A stretch of 64,000 bases of DNA, taken from NCBI RefSeq assembly GCF_003610995.1, contig NZ_CP032543.1, forward strand, positions 372,001 to 436,000, read 5' to 3'. The notes beneath the pieces were generated by a model. It made no database searches. It saw nothing but the letters and a program-made list of their open reading frames with translations, and was not told where the DNA came from. Position 1 is the stretch's first letter, and each line of letters opens with the position of its first letter. Both the position numbers and the translations under genes were made by a program. Below are positions 8,363 through 19,075 of the stretch, one piece after another. This DNA comes from Streptomyces griseus subsp. griseus. GTDB lineage: Bacteria > Actinomycetota > Actinomycetes > Streptomycetales > Streptomycetaceae.

Positions 8363-9373
8363 ATGGACCGCATGCGCGCCGTGCGCCTGCACCTGCCCAC
8401 CCGCACGCTCTCCGTCGAGGAGGTGGCGAAGCCGGTGCCGGGGCCCGGCGAGGTGCTGGTGAAGGTGGCGGCTGCCGGGGTCTGTCTCTCCGATGTGCAT
8501 CTCGTGGACGGCACGCTGACGCCGGTGTATCCGGCGGGCGACTCCGTCACCCTGGGCCATGAGGTGGCCGGGACCGTCGACGCGCTCGGGCCCGGTGTCG
8601 AGGGCTGGACGGCCGGGCAGAGAGTGGTCCTCCAGGCGGGCGAGCGACGCGGAGGCCGGACGCACACGAGAGGGGTCGACTACGACGGCGGCTGGGCCGA
8701 GTACGCCCTCGCCTCGGCCGCCACCCTCGTCGCCCTGCCCCCCACGCTCCCCCTCGACCAGGCGGCGATCATCCCGGACGCGGTCTCGACCCCCTGGGCG
8801 GCGGTGACCGTCACCGGTGAGGTACGCCCCGCGCAGGCCGTCGCGGTCTGGGGCGCGGGCGGGCTCGGGGCACACGCCGTGCAACTGCTGCGGGCCGTGG
8901 GCGCGTGCCCGGTCATCGCGGTGGACCCGGCCCCCGCCGCCCGGGACCGGGCCCTGCACTTCGGGGCCGATCTGGCGCTGGACTCCGGAGACCCGCTGCT
9001 GCGGGAGCAGGTGCTCGGAGCGACGGGCGGCGCGGGGCTGGAGGCGGCCTTCGACTTCGCGGGCGTACCCGCCGTCCGGGAGCAGGCCTTGGGCGTGCTG
9101 GCACCGAAGGGGCGCCTGGTGCTGGTGGGGCTGAACGACCAGCCGCTGACGGTCGCCCACTCCACCCGGTTCAGCTACCTCCAGCACCGGATCCTGGGGC
9201 ACTACGGCTCCGAGGAGCACCATGTGGCACAGCTCGTCCGGCTCGCCGAGGGCGGGCGGCTGGACTTCTCCCGGTCGATCACCGGCGTACTGCCGCTGGA
9301 GGAGGCGGCGACGGCGGTGCGGCGGATGGAGACCAAGGAGGGCGACCCGGTCCGCCTCATCCTGCGGCCGTAG
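8363..9373 (+). CDS. zinc-type alcohol dehydrogenase (MDR family)
   Basis: 336-residue medium-chain dehydrogenase. The N-terminal GroES-like domain has the catalytic zinc ligands (GVCLSD, GHEVAG), and the Rossmann fold has AVWGAGGLGAHAVQLL for NAD(P)H binding. The four-cysteine structural zinc lobe is absent; that region reads QAGERRGGRTHTRGVDYDGG instead. It reversibly oxidises an alcohol; substrate unknown. The start is the ATG at 8363 with AAGGA upstream. Its 3' end overlaps the convergent YihY gene by 17 bp. Confidence 0.87.
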   Translation: MDRMRAVRLHLPTRTLSVEEVAKPVPGPGEVLVKVAAAGVCLSDVHLVDGTLTPVYPAGDSVTLGHEVAGTVDALGPGVEGWTAGQRVVLQAGERRGGRTHTRGVDYDGGWAEYALASAATLVALPPTLPLDQAAIIPDAVSTPWAAVTVTGEVRPAQAVAVWGAGGLGAHAVQLLRAVGACPVIAVDPAPAARDRALHFGADLALDSGDPLLREQVLGATGGAGLEAAFDFAGVPAVREQALGVLAPKGRLVLVGLNDQPLTVAHSTRFSYLQHRILGHYGSEEHHVAQLVRLAEGGRLDFSRSITGVLPLEEAATAVRRMETKEGDPVRLILRP

Positions 9374-10331
9374 CGGGATCCTCCTTCGGTTCCGGCTTCG
9401 GTTCCGGTTCCGGTTCCGGCTTAGGCTCCGGCTTCGGCTTCGGCACCTTCGCCGGCTCCCGCCGGTCCAGCTCCACGTTGAACTGGGCGCCGGCGAGCAG
9501 GGAGAGGTTGGCGAACCAGACCCAGATCAGGAAGACCACCAGCCCGGCGAGGGAGCCGTAGAGCCTGCTGTAGCTGCCGACCTGGGTCGCGTACAACGCG
9601 AAGAGCGCCGACGCGGTGAGCCAGAGGAAGGCCGCCAGCACGCCGCCGGGCAGGCCGCGGCGGACGCCGCGCGCGGAGCGGGGGCCGGTGCTGAAGAGGA
9701 CCAGGATCAGGCAGGCGACGAGGCAGAGCAGCACCGGCCACTTCAGGACGACCCACAGGGTCTGCCCCTCGTGGGGCAGGCCGACGCGGCCGCCGAGCCA
9801 GCGGGCCAGGGGGCCGGTCATGACGAGGGCGAAGGCGCTGGTCATCAGGAGGACGAGCAGGCCGATCGCCGAGAGGACGATGATGTGCGCCTGGCGCAGT
9901 GGCGGGCGGTTGTCCCGGACGCCGTGCATGGCGTGCATCGCGCGGCGGAAGACCGCGAGGTAGCTGCACGCGGACCACACGGCGCTGACCGACCCGGTGG
10001 CGACGAGCAGCCAGACGGCGGAGCGCTTCTCGGTGGCCGCCTCCAGCGGGCGGCGCAGCGCCTCCCCCGACTCGGCGGGTGCGAAGGCCGTGATGTCGGC
10101 GATCAGGGCGGTGGTCGCGCCGGGGTTGGCGAGGCCGATCACGGAGACGGTGACGAGGAGGGCCGGGAGCAGCGCGAGGATGGCGTAGTAGGTGAGCGCG
10201 GCGGCCCAGTCGGTGATGTCGTCGTTCCACAGCGATACGGGGGTGCGGCGCAGGGCGGTCAGCCAGTGGCGCGGCGCGCGGGGGCGCCCGGTGGCGGTGC
10301 GTTCCGCGGCTGCGGCGGTCTGGGTGGGCAA
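9357..10331 (-). CDS. YihY/BrkB-family inner-membrane protein
   Basis: About 324 residues with six hydrophobic segments (DDITDWAAALTYYAILALLP near the start, then LVVFLIWVWFANLSLLAGAQ before the tail), typical of the YihY/BrkB family, whose function is not settled. The C-terminus is a Lys/Pro/Glu repeat (KPKPEPKPEPEPEPKPEP). I place the start at TTG 10331, which has GGAGAA six bases upstream; an open frame extends to 10442 but encodes only Arg/Pro-rich residues. The end overlaps the alcohol dehydrogenase gene. Confidence 0.8.
   Translation of the reverse strand: MPTQTAAAAERTATGRPRAPRHWLTALRRTPVSLWNDDITDWAAALTYYAILALLPALLVTVSVIGLANPGATTALIADITAFAPAESGEALRRPLEAATEKRSAVWLLVATGSVSAVWSACSYLAVFRRAMHAMHGVRDNRPPLRQAHIIVLSAIGLLVLLMTSAFALVMTGPLARWLGGRVGLPHEGQTLWVVLKWPVLLCLVACLILVLFSTGPRSARGVRRGLPGGVLAAFLWLTASALFALYATQVGSYSRLYGSLAGLVVFLIWVWFANLSLLAGAQFNVELDRREPAKVPKPKPEPKPEPEPEPKPEPKEDPATAAG
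9384..9447 (-). repeat. hexanucleotide microsatellite in the YihY C-terminus
   Basis: Degenerate GGTTCC/GGCTTC 6-bp units in tandem, encoding the Lys-Pro-Glu-Pro tail of the membrane protein. Such runs can change length by slippage without breaking the frame. Confidence 0.7.
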
Positions 10332-10496
10332 GCTGGTTCTCCGGGGACGTGTTCGGACGCGGCGGGGCGGGGCGGGGCGCTCGTCCGACGGACGCCCCGA
10401 CTTCCCTCGATCCTCTCCTGCCACGTACCGGCCCGGGCACACCTGCCCGGGCCGTATGGCCTTCCCTGATGTTCCGTGGGCCGTCCCGGCGGGCGG

Positions 10497-10814
10497 TCAG
10501 TCGTTGACGGCCGTGAGGAGGACCACCGCGTCCTGGAGGGCAAGGAGCCCGTGCCGCTCCTGCGGGATCGGGTGGAGGGTGCCGGCCGGGAGGTCGGCGT
10601 CGCCGGAGCCGGCGGTGAGGCGGACCGTGCCGCGCAGGACCAGGAGGGAGGCGGCGGGCGGGGCGTTGTGTTCGTCGAGGGCCGAGCCGGAGGTGAGCGC
10701 GATCACCGTCTGGCGCAGGGGCGGTTCCTGGATGAGGAGGTGCGCACTGCGGCCGTGCGCGGAGGTGCGGGCGGCGGCCAGGTGCTCCTCGGCGAGTGCG
10801 TTGAGGTCGTCCAT
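10497..10814 (-). CDS. small cupin-domain protein
   Basis: 105-residue single cupin barrel (LDEHNAPPAASLLVLRGTVRLTAG, then LPAGTLHPIPQERHG). His residues that could bind a metal are present (H in DEHNAP and H in ERHGLLAL). Enzymatic or storage/sensor role cannot be decided. The start at 10814 is chosen because homology begins there; an open frame runs upstream to 10958 but is Arg-rich noise. It stands alone between the YihY and LacI genes. Confidence 0.75.
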   Translation of the reverse strand: MDDLNALAEEHLAAARTSAHGRSAHLLIQEPPLRQTVIALTSGSALDEHNAPPAASLLVLRGTVRLTAGSGDADLPAGTLHPIPQERHGLLALQDAVVLLTAVND

Positions 10815-10985
10815 GGTGCCTACTCTGCCGCAGCGCCTGCCGCCCCGCGATCGTGCCGGCCGCGGGACGGCGGGGCGGATCGCGACGCCTGGAGCGGGCC
10901 AGCTGGATGAACGCAGGATTTCCCTCATGTTACGCAAGTAGCCGACAGCTGCACGCACAAGGCGGCGACCCAGATGTGGGGCTGC

Positions 10986-11993
10986 TCAGCGGGGCGCTTT
11001 CGCGGTCGAACCGCGCACCACCAGCTCCGGCTCGAACAGCAGCTCGCCGGGCGGCACCGCACCTCCCTGGATGCCCGCGCAGAGCAGTTCGACGGCGGCC
11101 CGGCCCATCGCCTCGATGGGCTGGCGGATCGTGGTCAGCGGGGGTTCGGTGCAGCTCATGAAGGCCGAGTCGTCGAAGCCGACGACCGAGACGTCCGAGG
11201 GCACGCCGAGGCCACGCCTGCGGGCCGCCCGGACAGCGCCGAGCGCCAGCGGGTCGCTGGCGCAGATGATGCCGGTGATCCCTCGCTCCAGCAGCCGGGA
11301 GGCGGCGGCCTGACCACCCTCCAGGGAGAACATCGACCTCTCGATGTTCTCCTCGGGCAGCTGCCCTCCGGTGGCGGATGCGACGGAGCGGGCCGCCGCC
11401 AGCTTGCGGCGGGAGGGCACGTGGTCGGAGGGACCGATCACCACGCCGATGCGCTCGTGGCCGAGGGAGGCCAGGTGGCGCCAGGCGCGTTCGATGGCGA
11501 CCGCGTCGTCGCAGGAGACGCAGGGGAAGTCGAGTCCTTCTATGGGGGCGTTGATCAGCACGACGGGGATGCGCCGCTCGGCCAGCCGGTGGTAGTGCTC
11601 ATGGGCCTCGTCGGCCTGGGCGAAGAGGCCGCCGGCGAAGACCACCCCGGAGACCTGCTGCTGGAGCAGGAGGTCCACGTAGTCGGCCTCCGAGACGCCG
11701 CCCTTGGTCTGGGTGCACAGGACCGGCGTGAGCCCCTGCTGGGCGAGTGCGCCGCCGATCACCTCGGCGAAGGCCGGGAAGATCGGGTTCTGGAGCTCGG
11801 GGAGGACGAGGCCGACCAGCCGGGCCCGCTCGCCGCGCAGCTGGGTGGGGCGCTCGTAGCCGAGGACGTCCAGCGCCGTGAGCACGGACTGCCGGGTGGT
11901 CCGGGAGACCCCGGGCTTGCCGTTGAGCACCCGGCTCACCGTGGCCTCGCTGACCCCAACCTTCTTGGCAACCTGAGCAAGTCGTCGCGTCAT
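10986..11993 (-). CDS. LacI-family regulator, MalR/Reg1-like
   Basis: 335-residue repressor. The N-terminal HTH (KKVGVSEATVSRVLNGKPGV) and hinge are followed by a periplasmic-binding-like sensor domain (LVGLVLPELQNPIFPAFAEV ... IICASDPLALGAVRAARRRG). The sequence closely resembles the Streptomyces MalR/Reg1 regulators of maltose, alpha-amylase and other alpha-glucan genes (family recall, not a search). Its neighbour is an alpha-1,3-glucanase and an amylase lies 15 kb away, which fits an alpha-glucan regulon. Two ATGCAA repeats lie just upstream of its start. Confidence 0.85.
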   Translation of the reverse strand: MTRRLAQVAKKVGVSEATVSRVLNGKPGVSRTTRQSVLTALDVLGYERPTQLRGERARLVGLVLPELQNPIFPAFAEVIGGALAQQGLTPVLCTQTKGGVSEADYVDLLLQQQVSGVVFAGGLFAQADEAHEHYHRLAERRIPVVLINAPIEGLDFPCVSCDDAVAIERAWRHLASLGHERIGVVIGPSDHVPSRRKLAAARSVASATGGQLPEENIERSMFSLEGGQAAASRLLERGITGIICASDPLALGAVRAARRRGLGVPSDVSVVGFDDSAFMSCTEPPLTTIRQPIEAMGRAAVELLCAGIQGGAVPPGELLFEPELVVRGSTAKAPR

Positions 11994-12015
11994 GACCGCA
12001 AGACTAACGTAAGCA

Positions 12016-12042
12016 ATGCAAACTTCCGACTTACCGATGCAA
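12016..12042 (-). promoter_or_regulatory. paired ATGCAA repeats upstream of the MalR-like gene
   Basis: ATGCAA occurs at 12016-12021 and again at 12037-12042, 21 bp apart (two helical turns), in the short spacer between the regulator and the glucanase stop. The spacing suits a dimeric LacI-family protein, so autoregulation is likely (inference). Confidence 0.45.
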
Positions 12043-12113
12043 GGAATATACGCGGAAAGGGCGCCTCCCGGCCAACGGGAGACACCCCTTCCTCCGTTCT
12101 GCCCGCCTCCTCG

Positions 12114-15100
12114 CTACGGGTTGATGTTGATCTTGAAGGTGGAGGTCGTGTTCCGGATGTCCTGGGCGTTGTTGCTGAGCCTCAGCCGGTTGAAGGTGAC
12201 CTCGCCGACCGCGGGACCCTGCCCCGCCTCCGGCATCTCGTTGGCCCAGAGGCCGAAGCCGGACTTGGCGTCGAAGGCGTCACCGCTCTTGCGCGCACCC
12301 GAGATCGACACATCGGTGAGCACGGTGTCCTTGATCGGGAACTGCGGCTGTCCGCCGACGTAGTTCGTCTGGAACATGATGCCGCTGTACGTCGGATCGA
12401 CGATGTCCACGTTGGAGATCCGGATCCCCTGGAACACCTTGGAGGCGGAGAAGAGCCAGATTCCGGGGAAGGTCTGCGACCCCCAGAAGTGGCCGCCGGA
12501 CCGGACGATCGAGACGTTCTCGATCTTCGTCGGCTGGGTCCCGAAGCCGTTCATCGGATAGCCGAAGTCCAGCGAGCTGACCGTGATCCCGGAGTACACC
12601 AGGGTGTCGGCGATGTGGATGTTGCGGAAGGTGTTGTCGTACCCGCCGTAGACGGCCACACCCGCCGCCCGCCAGGTGAGGATCGAGGTCAGGTTCTCGT
12701 AGAGGTTGTTCTTCATGTCCGCTCCCCCGGCGTCGATCGCCGAGAAGAGCGCGAAGCTGTCGTCACCGGTGGCTCGCGCCTCGATGTTGGTGACGAGGTT
12801 GTCGGTGGACCCGTTGGTCATGTTGATGCCGTCGGCGAACATGTTGCGGATCCGGGAGTTCTTGATGGTGATGCTGTCGGTGTTGGCGCCCCAGTAGAGG
12901 CACACCATGTGCTCGTTCCAGATGTTGTCGATCACGATGTCCGACACGTTGGCGAAGTCGAACACCTTGCCCGGCCCGTCGATGCGGGAGGTGTAGTTGC
13001 CGAAGTAGGCGAAGTTGGCGAACGAGGACCCCTTGGCACTGGCCTCGGCCCGGAAGCCGATGTCGGTGTTGTCCTGTGTGCTGGGGGCGTTGAACCGGGT
13101 GTACCAGGGCCCGGCGCCGACCACCTTGACCGCTTTCCCGTACACCTGGAACTTGCTGGCGGTGCTGTACTCCCCGGGCGGCAGGTAGACGCCGACCAGG
13201 TTTCCGGTGGTGTCCATGCGGACCCGGTCCAGGGCGTTCTGCACGTCCTGGTGGGTGAACCCGGTCGGCATGGTGTACGCGGCGGGGTTCGGGTTGGCGA
13301 CCGGTGCGACCTGCTCCAGGCTGATGAAGTCGATCGCGTACGTCGTGGAGTTGGCGGCGTCCTTCTGGAGCCGGATCTTGGCCCCGGCCGGGACGGTCTT
13401 CCCCAGCATGACGTTGGCCTCGTCATAGATGTGGCGGGGAGCTCCGGAGCCCGGGGAGTTGCCGGGTGCGGCCTCGTTCCCGTACAGCCAGGCGTACTTG
13501 GAGGTGAGGTCGATGGCTTTGAGGAAGGTGCCGTCCACGTAGAGGTTCAGCGTGGAGTTGATCCCGCCGCCGCCCGCGGAGTCCGGGATGGAGAACCGGG
13601 TGACGAGCGTGTTGGTGGCCGCCCGGGTGGTGAACTCGACGTAGTTGCCGCTGTTGTTGAGGGTGACGGCCTTACGTCCGGAGGCCTCGCCCGCGATGTC
13701 GCCGACGGTCCGGTTGGGGCCGACGACCTGGGCGCCGCCGCCGGTGGTGCCGTCCTCCGCCTCGTACATGGCGTACGGCATGTTGGCGCCGCGGCCGACG
13801 AAGAGGGACTCGGTGGAGGTGTTGTTCTCGCGCTTGACCGGCAGTTCGTTGGCGTCGGCCGCCAGCACCGTGCGCAGGGTGTACGAGCCGTTGACGGCGG
13901 TCCAGGTGCCGAGGGAGACGGGTGCGGTGGTGGCGCCCGCCGCGATGGTCCCGGTGTGCGCGCCGGTGAAGGTCTTCACCGTGGCGCCCTGGGAGTTGAG
14001 CAGCGTGAGCGTGATGCCGTGGCTGCCGCTCGCGGAGGCGATGGTGCCCTGGTTCTTGATGGCGACGGAGAAGGTGACGGTGTTGCCCGCCGACGGGGCG
14101 GAGGGCGAGGTGGTGACGGATGTCGCGACCAGGTCGGAGCTGGAGACCGGCTGCACGACCAGCGGGGAGGCCGCCGTGTAGGTGTTGTTGGTCTCGTTCT
14201 GCTCGATGACCTCGTTCTCCGGGTCCGCGACCGCGCTCAGGACGTAACTGCCCGCGCCCCGGGCTCCGATGGCCGCGCTGACCTGGGTGGAGGCACCGGC
14301 GGCCAGGGCGCCGACGCTGCCGGTGGCGACCTTGGAGCCGCCGAGCCTGAACTCGACCTTGCTGGCCGGTGCGGCGAGCGCACCCGCGTTGCGGACGGTG
14401 GCGGTCAGGGTGATGGTGTCGGACTCCACCGGGGTGGCCGGGGATGCGGTGATGCCGGTGACCTGGAGGTCGGGGTTGGCCGCCGGGGCGCCCAGCACCT
14501 GGAACTCCGCGACCTGGCCGGCGCCGGAGCCGCTGTTGGCGGTGAACTTCAGCTGGACGTCGGCGATACGGGCGGAGACCGGGATGGTCACCGTGTTGCC
14601 GCTCGCCGGGCTGAAGGCGTAATCCTTCGCGGCTACCAGGGAGTTGAAGGACGAGGAGCTCTGCTCGCGGCCCAGGACCTCGATCCGCTGGGTGCGCGGG
14701 CCCCAGCTGCTGTCCGGGTTGAGCTTGACGACGACGCTCTGGGTGTCGGCGTTGGAGCCGAGCTGGACCGTGAGCGTGTTGGGGTAACTGCCTCCCGCGC
14801 CCTCCCAGTAGGTGGCGGTGCTGTTGTCGTTGGCGTTGGCGGCGACGAAGGTGTGCACCACCGAGGAGGCCGTGATCGGCTTGTTGACCGCGAGGTTGGA
14901 GGCGGCCCCCGTGGAGCCGTTGCGCGTCACGGTGTTGCTGTCGGTCGACACGTTGCCCGCCGCGTCCTTGGCCCGGACGAAGTAGCTGACCGTGGCGGTG
15001 GCCGGCTGGGTGTCGGTGTACGTCAGGACGTTGCCCGCGACCGAGCCGCGCAGCACGTTGTTGGCGTAGACGTCGTAGCCGGTGACGCCCTTGTTGTCGG

Positions 15101-16403
15101 TGGATGCCTGCCAGGTGAGCCGGATCTGGCCGGCGGCCGGCTCGGTGAACGCAAGCGCGGTGGGGGCGGTGGGCGCCTGGGTGTCACCCGTGTCACCGGT
15201 GCGGGTGACGGTGTTGCTGTTGGACGAGACGTTCCCGGCCGCGTCCTTGGCGCGCACGTAGTACGAGACGGTCTGCCCGGCCGGGCGGGTGTCGGTGTAC
15301 GTGGTGACGTTGCCCGCGACGGTGGCCAGCAGGGTGTTGTTCGCGTAGATGTCGTAGCCGGTGACGCCGGTGTTGTCCGTGGCCGCCTTCCAGGTCAGCC
15401 GGATCTGGCCGGTGGCGGGCTCGGTGAACGCCAGATCGGCCGGTGCGGTCGGGGCCTGGGTGTCGCCGGTCGCGGGTCCGTAGACCTCCAGCTCGGCCAG
15501 CTGGGCCGAGGGGCTGCCGGAGTTGGCGGTGACCAGGACGCGGACGTACCGGGTGGTGGTGGGATCGAAGGAGATCGTCGCCGACTGTCCGCCCGCCGCG
15601 TCGAAGCGGTACTCCTTCGAGGCGGTGAGATCGGTGAACTCGGCCCCGTTGGTGGAGGCTTGGAGCTTCAGCGTCTGGCTGCGCGCCGCCCAGCCGTCGG
15701 GGAGCCGCAGGACGACCCGGTCCACGCGGACCGACGAGCCGAGGTCGGCCTCGATCCACTGCGGGAACGCGTTCTCCCGGCTCGCCCAGTAGCTGGCCCG
15801 GTTGCCGTCGTTGGCGTTGGCGGCGACGTAGCTCCCGTTGCCGCTGCTGGCCTTGAGGGTCTTCCCGGCCGCGAGGTTGCCCGACGACTCGGCGGCCGCC
15901 CGGACCTCCAGCTCGGAGAGCTGAGCGGCCTGCCAGCCGGTGTTGGCGGTGATGTTCACCCGGACGAAGCGGGTCAGCGTGGCCGGGAATTCCACCTTGA
16001 CCGTGTTGGCGGAGCCGGGGCTGAAGGAGTACGCCGCCGAACCCTTCAGGGTCGCGAAGCTGGTGCCGTCCGCGCTGCCCTGGAGGGAGAGGGTCTGGGT
16101 GCGGCTCTCCCAGGACGGCGGGAGCTTCAGCGTCACCTCGTCGACGCGGGCGGACGAGCCGAGGTCGGTCTGCACCCACTGGGGCAGGTTGCCGCCCGCG
16201 CTCTCCCAGTACGTCGACGCGTTGCCGTCGGTGATGTTGGGTGCGGGGTACTCGGCATGGGCGCTGCTCGCCGTCGCGGCCCGGCCCGCGGCGAGGTTGG
16301 GTCCGTCGGCCGCCGAAGCGGTGAGCGACGGCCAGCCGATCATCAGAAGACTGGTCGTGACCAAGGCGGATATCGCCCGCCATCTCCAGCGTTGGGCTCT
16401 CAT
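12114..16403 (-). CDS. secreted GH87 alpha-1,3-glucanase (mycodextranase family), multidomain
   Basis: 1,429-residue exported enzyme that would hydrolyse alpha-1,3-glucan such as fungal wall glucan or mutan. Order: signal peptide 1-~31; two discoidin/F5-8C modules (~35-170, ~178-310); two FN3 modules (~318-500) of near-identical sequence; a third discoidin module (~505-645); two CARDB modules (~650-880); a CBM6-like beta-sandwich (~885-1040, YAMYEAEDGT); and a right-handed beta-helix GH87 domain to the end. Asp in FADGINMTNG (~1190) and the Asp pair in TGDDSFALF (~1214) match the catalytic Asp cluster known for GH87. GGGGAG precedes the ATG at 16403. It is next to the MalR-like regulator. Confidence 0.85.
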   Translation of the reverse strand: MRAQRWRWRAISALVTTSLLMIGWPSLTASAADGPNLAAGRAATASSAHAEYPAPNITDGNASTYWESAGGNLPQWVQTDLGSSARVDEVTLKLPPSWESRTQTLSLQGSADGTSFATLKGSAAYSFSPGSANTVKVEFPATLTRFVRVNITANTGWQAAQLSELEVRAAAESSGNLAAGKTLKASSGNGSYVAANANDGNRASYWASRENAFPQWIEADLGSSVRVDRVVLRLPDGWAARSQTLKLQASTNGAEFTDLTASKEYRFDAAGGQSATISFDPTTTRYVRVLVTANSGSPSAQLAELEVYGPATGDTQAPTAPADLAFTEPATGQIRLTWKAATDNTGVTGYDIYANNTLLATVAGNVTTYTDTRPAGQTVSYYVRAKDAAGNVSSNSNTVTRTGDTGDTQAPTAPTALAFTEPAAGQIRLTWQASTDNKGVTGYDVYANNVLRGSVAGNVLTYTDTQPATATVSYFVRAKDAAGNVSTDSNTVTRNGSTGAASNLAVNKPITASSVVHTFVAANANDNSTATYWEGAGGSYPNTLTVQLGSNADTQSVVVKLNPDSSWGPRTQRIEVLGREQSSSSFNSLVAAKDYAFSPASGNTVTIPVSARIADVQLKFTANSGSGAGQVAEFQVLGAPAANPDLQVTGITASPATPVESDTITLTATVRNAGALAAPASKVEFRLGGSKVATGSVGALAAGASTQVSAAIGARGAGSYVLSAVADPENEVIEQNETNNTYTAASPLVVQPVSSSDLVATSVTTSPSAPSAGNTVTFSVAIKNQGTIASASGSHGITLTLLNSQGATVKTFTGAHTGTIAAGATTAPVSLGTWTAVNGSYTLRTVLAADANELPVKRENNTSTESLFVGRGANMPYAMYEAEDGTTGGGAQVVGPNRTVGDIAGEASGRKAVTLNNSGNYVEFTTRAATNTLVTRFSIPDSAGGGGINSTLNLYVDGTFLKAIDLTSKYAWLYGNEAAPGNSPGSGAPRHIYDEANVMLGKTVPAGAKIRLQKDAANSTTYAIDFISLEQVAPVANPNPAAYTMPTGFTHQDVQNALDRVRMDTTGNLVGVYLPPGEYSTASKFQVYGKAVKVVGAGPWYTRFNAPSTQDNTDIGFRAEASAKGSSFANFAYFGNYTSRIDGPGKVFDFANVSDIVIDNIWNEHMVCLYWGANTDSITIKNSRIRNMFADGINMTNGSTDNLVTNIEARATGDDSFALFSAIDAGGADMKNNLYENLTSILTWRAAGVAVYGGYDNTFRNIHIADTLVYSGITVSSLDFGYPMNGFGTQPTKIENVSIVRSGGHFWGSQTFPGIWLFSASKVFQGIRISNVDIVDPTYSGIMFQTNYVGGQPQFPIKDTVLTDVSISGARKSGDAFDAKSGFGLWANEMPEAGQGPAVGEVTFNRLRLSNNAQDIRNTTSTFKININP

Positions 16404-16574
16404 AGCTCCCCGATCTTCGGCCTCGGCGCGGGACGCGTCGAAGGCGCGGCTCTGGATCCGTAGTCAGGAAACACGCGATTCTGCACGCACTACGGCTTGG
16501 TTTTGCGTTGTGCGGTCAGAGAGTTGCAGAGAAATGAGAGACCGTCCACTGTTCCGGCAACAGCCGGATGGTGC

Positions 16575-16619
16575 GGGCCGGTGAGCGGATCAGCTACCGC
16601 GATCACCGCTCACCGGCCC
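16575..16619 (-). terminator. hairpin terminator downstream of the S8 peptidase
   Basis: Perfect 14-bp arms (16575-16588 and 16606-16619) with a 17-nt loop, 15 bp beyond the stop of the minus-strand peptidase. There is no U-tract, as is usual in Streptomyces. It should shield the glucanase promoter from read-through. Confidence 0.7.
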
Positions 16620-16633
16620 CACCTGGCGGTGTG

Positions 16634-17824
<1,191 letters not shown>

Positions 17825-17922
17825 GCAGGTCTCCTCGGGTGGGGGCGTTCGCGGAGCGGATACGCATCCGCGAAGAGCGAATACCCGTTCCGCGGCCCCC
17901 GCCCGTGCGGCGCCTGGGCCGT

Positions 17923-19041
17923 TCAGCCGGACAGCGCAACGCCCGCCGCGCGCTCCAGCTCGGCCAGTTCCCGGTCGGGGTCGGTCCCGGGGTCGTGGTT
18001 CGCCCAGCTGCCGACCGCCACTTCGGCGGTGATGCCGGGCCCGAATCCGGCGATCAGGCCCTGCGCGGACTCGGCCGCGCCACCGTCGTCGAAGAGGCGG
18101 GCGAGCGCGTCGAAGACGACGGAGCTGGCGATGTTGCCGCGTTCGGTGAGGGTGGCCCGGCTGTAGCGGAACATCTCCATCGGCAGGTTCAGGAAGTGGC
18201 AGAGGTCGTCGAGGATGCGCGGGCCGCCGGCGTGGACGATGAAGAAGTCCATGTCGGGCACCGACCAGCCGTGCAGGTCGACCAGGTCCTGGAGGACCGG
18301 CGCGAGCATCTCCATGGTGCCGGGCACGCGCTTGTCCAGCAGGAAGTGGAATCCGGTGTCGCGGACGGCGTAGGAGATCCAGTCCTCGGTGTCGGGCACG
18401 AGGTGGGAGCCGTTGCGCTCCAGCTTCATGCCGGTGCCGCCCTGCCCCCGGACGACGGCGGCGGAGATGGCGTCCCCGAACAGGCCGTTGGAGAGCAGCG
18501 ATCCGACGCCGATGTCGGTGGGCTGGTAGCAGAGCGAGCAGAACTCGCAGGAGACGATGAGGACGTTGGAGTCGGGGTAGGCCCGGCAGAAGTCGTGGGC
18601 CCGGTTGATCGCCGCGCCCCCGGCCGCGCAGCCGAGCTGGGCGATGGGCAGTTGTCTGGTCCCGGGTCTGAACCCCATGGTGTTGATGAGCCAGGCGGTC
18701 AGCGAGGGCATCATGAAGCCGGTGCAGGAGACGTAGACGATCAGGTCGATGTCGTCCGGGTCGGTCCCGGCGTTGGCGAGGGCCTGCCGTACGACTTCGG
18801 GGACCCGGGTTTTGGCCTCGGCCTCGTACACCTGGTTGCGCAGCTCGAAGCCGGGGTGCCTGAGGGTCTCCTCGATCGGCTGCACCAGGTGGCGGGTCTG
18901 GACCCCGGTGTTCCGGATGAGCCTCAGGACGAGGTCGCGCTGGGGGTGCCCGTGGTGGGTCTCCCGGGCCAGCTCCAGGGTCTGCTGCATCGTGATGACG
19001 TGTTCGGGCACAGCGATGGCGGGTCGGCACAGGGTCGCCAT
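17923..19041 (-). CDS. rppA: type III polyketide synthase RppA (1,3,6,8-tetrahydroxynaphthalene synthase)
   Basis: 372-residue homodimeric chalcone-synthase-fold enzyme that builds THN from five malonyl-CoA. The catalytic Cys is residue 138 (QLGCAAGGAA), with His in VHAGGPRILDD and Asn in ERGNIASSVVF completing the triad. Length and sequence match the Streptomyces RppA group. The start at 19041 follows GAGGAG. It lies 34 bp after the stop of a P450 gene on the same strand. That pair makes the HPQ (hexahydroxyperylenequinone) melanin precursor in known Streptomyces. Confidence 0.93.
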   Translation of the reverse strand: MATLCRPAIAVPEHVITMQQTLELARETHHGHPQRDLVLRLIRNTGVQTRHLVQPIEETLRHPGFELRNQVYEAEAKTRVPEVVRQALANAGTDPDDIDLIVYVSCTGFMMPSLTAWLINTMGFRPGTRQLPIAQLGCAAGGAAINRAHDFCRAYPDSNVLIVSCEFCSLCYQPTDIGVGSLLSNGLFGDAISAAVVRGQGGTGMKLERNGSHLVPDTEDWISYAVRDTGFHFLLDKRVPGTMEMLAPVLQDLVDLHGWSVPDMDFFIVHAGGPRILDDLCHFLNLPMEMFRYSRATLTERGNIASSVVFDALARLFDDGGAAESAQGLIAGFGPGITAEVAVGSWANHDPGTDPDRELAELERAAGVALSG

Positions 19042-19075
19042 GGGTTCTCCTCGTATCTGGGAGCGGAGGCTCTCG

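Noticed and set aside
9384..9447. GGTTCC repeats considered as a regulatory iteron
   Set aside because: They lie inside the YihY coding region and encode a Lys-Pro-Glu tail, which explains the periodicity.
10974..16463. A 1,829-codon open frame on the + strand
   Set aside because: It is the antisense of the LacI and GH87 genes; its composition is Gly/Val/Arg/Asp-rich with no domain, while the minus strand encodes clear families.
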